This document shows, piece after piece, positions 6,054 to 7,557 of a stretch of 7,557 nt of DNA; the stretch's first letter is position 1; each line of letters opens with the position of its first letter. A model generated the notes under the pieces. It saw only the letters and a list, made by a program, of their open reading frames with translations. It made no database searches and was not told where the DNA came from. The position numbers and the translations under genes are program-made. This DNA is from Chromatiales bacterium (GTDB lineage Bacteria; Pseudomonadota; Gammaproteobacteria; Chromatiales; Chromatiaceae). The stretch is from NCBI GenBank assembly GCA_022360595.1, contig JAKSCN010000284.1, forward strand, positions 1 through 7,557. The letters run 5' to 3'.

Positions 6054-7205
6054 TTAACCGTTGTCCTTAGCCGCTTGGATCAGATCGATGAAATGATCGA
6101 AAACCGGGGCTACATCGTGAGGACCAGGGCTCGCTTCCGGGTGTCCCTGAAAACCGAAGGCCGGGCGATCCGTACGATGAATACCCTGCAGCGAACCATC
6201 AAACAGCGAGCGGTGGGTGGCCCGCAAGGTATCCGGCAGTGTCTCTTCATCAACCGCAAAGCCGTGGTTCTGGCTGGAGATCATGACAGTCTTCTCATTC
6301 AGATCCTGTACCGGGTGGTTGGCGCCGTGGTGGCCAAATTTCATCTTCACGGTATTGGCGCCGCTGGCCAGCGCCAGCAGTTGATGTCCCAGGCAGATAC
6401 CGAACACGGGTGTTTCGGTATCCAGAACAGATTTGATCGATTCAATAGCGTAGTCACAGGGCTCGGGGTCGCCCGGACCATTGGAGAGGAACACGCCATC
6501 GGGGTTCATCGCCATCACCTCACTGACTGGCATCTGCGCCGGCACCACAGTGACACGGCAGCCGCGATCAACCAGCATTCGCAGGATATTGCGCTTGATA
6601 CCGTAATCGTATGCAACCACGTGCATCGGCAGATGCTCTTCAATAGGATTCGGCGCTTCGGGATGCCCCTCTTCCAAAGTCCAGGAGCCTTGCGCCCACT
6701 CGTAAGGCACCGAAGTGGTCACCTCTTTGGCCAAATCCATCCCTTTCAGTCCTGGGAAAGCTTTAGCCGCCTCAAGCGCCTGGGTCTCATCAATCGCGTC
6801 ACCCGCAATGATGCAGCCACCCTGAGCACCCTTCTCCCGCAAAATTCGGGTCAGCTTGCGCGTATCGATGTTGGCGATGGCTACGATACCGTTATCGGCC
6901 AGGTAGTCATCCAGTGATTTCTGATTACGCCAGTTGCTGGCCAGTATCGGGAGGTCACGAATAATCAGGCCAGCCGCATGAATAGCGGATGACTCTTCAT
7001 CCTCTTCATTGGTGCCGGTATTACCAATGTGCGGATAGGTCAGTGTAACAATCTGTTTACAATACGAGGGATCGGTCAGGATCTCCTGGTATCCGGTAAG
7101 TGCCGTATTGAATACAACTTCGCCGACAGTCTGGCCGTCCGCGCCAATCGATTCACCCCGGAACACTGTGCCATCTTCCAGTACCAATAATGCAGGCTTT
7201 CTCAA
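6054..7205 (-). CDS. carA: carbamoyl-phosphate synthase small subunit CarA (glutamine amidotransferase)
   Basis: CarA hydrolyses glutamine and passes the ammonia to CarB. Starting at TTG 7205 the product is 383 residues (E. coli 382). The N-terminal CarA-specific domain runs over about 1-190, beginning KPALLVLEDGT and containing NTALTGYQEILTDPSY. The class I glutamine amidotransferase domain follows, with nucleophile C271 in FGICLGHQ and H355 and E357 in FQGHPEAS completing the catalytic triad; SNGPGDP forms the oxyanion region. The reading frame stays open for 34 more codons, to a TTG at 7307. Those residues have no counterpart in E. coli CarA, and that TTG has no ribosome binding site, whereas TTG 7205 has GGGGA 8 nt upstream. 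No ATG or GTG fits the family start. A stable hairpin precedes the gene. It stands first in the probable carA-carB-greA unit. Confidence 0.97.
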   Translation of the reverse strand: MRKPALLVLEDGTVFRGESIGADGQTVGEVVFNTALTGYQEILTDPSYCKQIVTLTYPHIGNTGTNEEDEESSAIHAAGLIIRDLPILASNWRNQKSLDDYLADNGIVAIANIDTRKLTRILREKGAQGGCIIAGDAIDETQALEAAKAFPGLKGMDLAKEVTTSVPYEWAQGSWTLEEGHPEAPNPIEEHLPMHVVAYDYGIKRNILRMLVDRGCRVTVVPAQMPVSEVMAMNPDGVFLSNGPGDPEPCDYAIESIKSVLDTETPVFGICLGHQLLALASGANTVKMKFGHHGANHPVQDLNEKTVMISSQNHGFAVDEETLPDTLRATHRSLFDGSLQGIHRTDRPAFGFQGHPEASPGPHDVAPVFDHFIDLIQAAKDNG

Positions 7206-7213
7206 GGAATCAG

Positions 7214-7218
7214 TCCCC
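7214..7218 (-). promoter_or_regulatory. Shine-Dalgarno site deciding the carA start
   Basis: GGGGA on the minus strand ends 8 nt before TTG 7205, which gives a protein of family length. The same bases can pair with GTCCC at 7239-7235, inside the upstream hairpin. Confidence 0.55.
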
Positions 7219-7233
7219 AACAGGCATGACGAA

Positions 7234-7260
7234 CGGGACAGGACCTGAGGTGCCGCCCCG
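7234..7260 (-). promoter_or_regulatory. stable stem-loop in the carA leader
   Basis: In the transcript, CGGGGCGGCACC pairs with GGTCCTGTCCCG around a UCA loop: 11 of 12 positions pair, two as G-U wobbles, with one C-C mismatch. It ends 28 nt upstream of the TTG start. No U-tract follows, so it is not a simple terminator. The rest of the spacer between trxC and carA (7206-7398) shows no convincing sigma-70 promoter, ArgR box or PurR box to my eye. Confidence 0.45.
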
Positions 7261-7282
7261 AACAAGTTAAACAAGGGTTCGG

Positions 7283-7363
7283 CTACACTGGGATGTGGAG
7301 CCGGCAAATTTGTGGGATTTTACTTGATGCGGTGCCGCGGTGTCCATGCCGAAGGCGAAGCAT
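7283..7363 (-). other. possible 26-codon leader ORF upstream of carA
   Basis: ATG at 7363 to TAG at 7283 encodes a 26-residue peptide beginning MLRLRHGHRG, with four arginines and three histidines. No Shine-Dalgarno sequence precedes it, and an open frame of this size is common by chance, so it may not be translated. It is listed because arginine is an end product of the pathway that carA feeds. Confidence 0.12.
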
Positions 7364-7398
7364 TTTGCGCTTTATCGCTCAAATCCAAACCGAAAAAC

Positions 7399-7557
7399 TT
7401 ACAGATTCTGGCGAATCCATCCCTGAAGACTGACCCTATCCAGCGCACCGGAGACCCTCGCATGCTCTCTGCCATGCTTGAACATTACCAGGGTGGGAAT
7501 ACTGCGAATACCGTATTGCATGGCAAGCTGCTGATTCTCCTCGGTATTGACCTTGGC
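7399..7557 (-). CDS. trxC: thioredoxin, C-terminal 52 residues (thioredoxin-2-like; runs off right edge)
   Basis: This is the end of a thioredoxin, a cytoplasmic disulfide reductase. The visible part covers the last strands and helix of the fold: KVNTEEN, then YGIRSIPTLVMFKHG with the cis-proline of the IPT motif at visible residue 21, then a glycine in SGALD and the closing helix ending WIRQNL. The redox CxxC motif lies beyond the window. KVNTE and IRSIPT resemble E. coli thioredoxin 2 (TrxC) more than thioredoxin 1, which has IRGIPT. TrxC would also carry an N-terminal zinc-binding domain with two CxxC pairs, which cannot be checked here. The gene ends 193 bp before the carA start on the same strand. 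I see no good terminator after it, so some read-through into carA is possible. Thioredoxin family is sure; the trxC assignment is probable. Confidence 0.8.
   Translation of the reverse strand, partial: AKVNTEENQQLAMQYGIRSIPTLVMFKHGREHARVSGALDRVSLQGWIRQNL

Noticed and set aside
6075..6917. Long open frame (280 codons) on the plus strand antisense to carA
   Set aside because: It is a shadow of carA, with no ribosome binding site and composition explained by the opposite strand.
7391..7412. CAGAATCTG plus a T-run at the end of trxC as a terminator
   Set aside because: The dyad has a one-base centre, so RNA could form almost no stem before the T-run.
1..7557. Mobile element, CRISPR array, tRNA/rRNA gene, toxin-antitoxin or defence system
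   Set aside because: Conserved housekeeping genes fill almost the whole window. The spacers are short and contain no repeat arrays, transposase remnants or cloverleaf sequences that I can see.

Overview
The window is a block of conserved housekeeping genes from a gammaproteobacterium. The order trxC-like / carA / carB / greA, yhbY, rlmE / ftsH matches the carAB-greA-yhbY-rlmE-ftsH neighbourhood I know from Pseudomonas; in E. coli the greA-yhbY-rlmE-ftsH part is the same. Every protein aligns from memory with its E. coli counterpart over its full visible length, at close to E. coli lengths. The trxC-like gene beside carA, where Pseudomonas has dapB, points to a lineage outside Pseudomonas and the enterics. 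A Chromatiales-like or sulfur-oxidiser group is possible, but sequence alone does not settle it.

Layout. On the minus strand, read right to left: the end of a thioredoxin-2-like gene (7399-7557, start off the right edge), a 193-bp spacer with a strong hairpin, carA (6054-7205), a 61-bp spacer with a hairpin, carB (2765-5992), a 27-bp gap, and greA (2261-2737). A 13-bp perfect stem at 2204-2233 separates greA from the convergent plus-strand gene yhbY (1865-2161) and can stop transcription from both sides. yhbY and rlmE (minus, 1125-1745) diverge from a 119-bp region holding a 16-bp palindrome. ftsH (minus, 1-980) follows rlmE after about 144 bp and runs off the left edge, so its zinc-protease half is missing.

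Function. CarA and CarB form carbamoyl-phosphate synthetase, which feeds arginine and pyrimidine synthesis. GreA rescues backtracked RNA polymerase. YhbY and RlmE act on the large ribosomal subunit, and FtsH is the membrane AAA+ protease. carA-carB-greA looks like one transcription unit and rlmE-ftsH another.

There is no mobile element, CRISPR array, tRNA, rRNA or phage gene, and I see no undescribed system. The points worth a second look are small: TTG starts supported by Shine-Dalgarno placement for ftsH and carA, a foldable carA leader that could switch between exposing and hiding its ribosome binding site, a small arginine-rich leader ORF, and a dyad in the rlmE/yhbY divergent promoter region.
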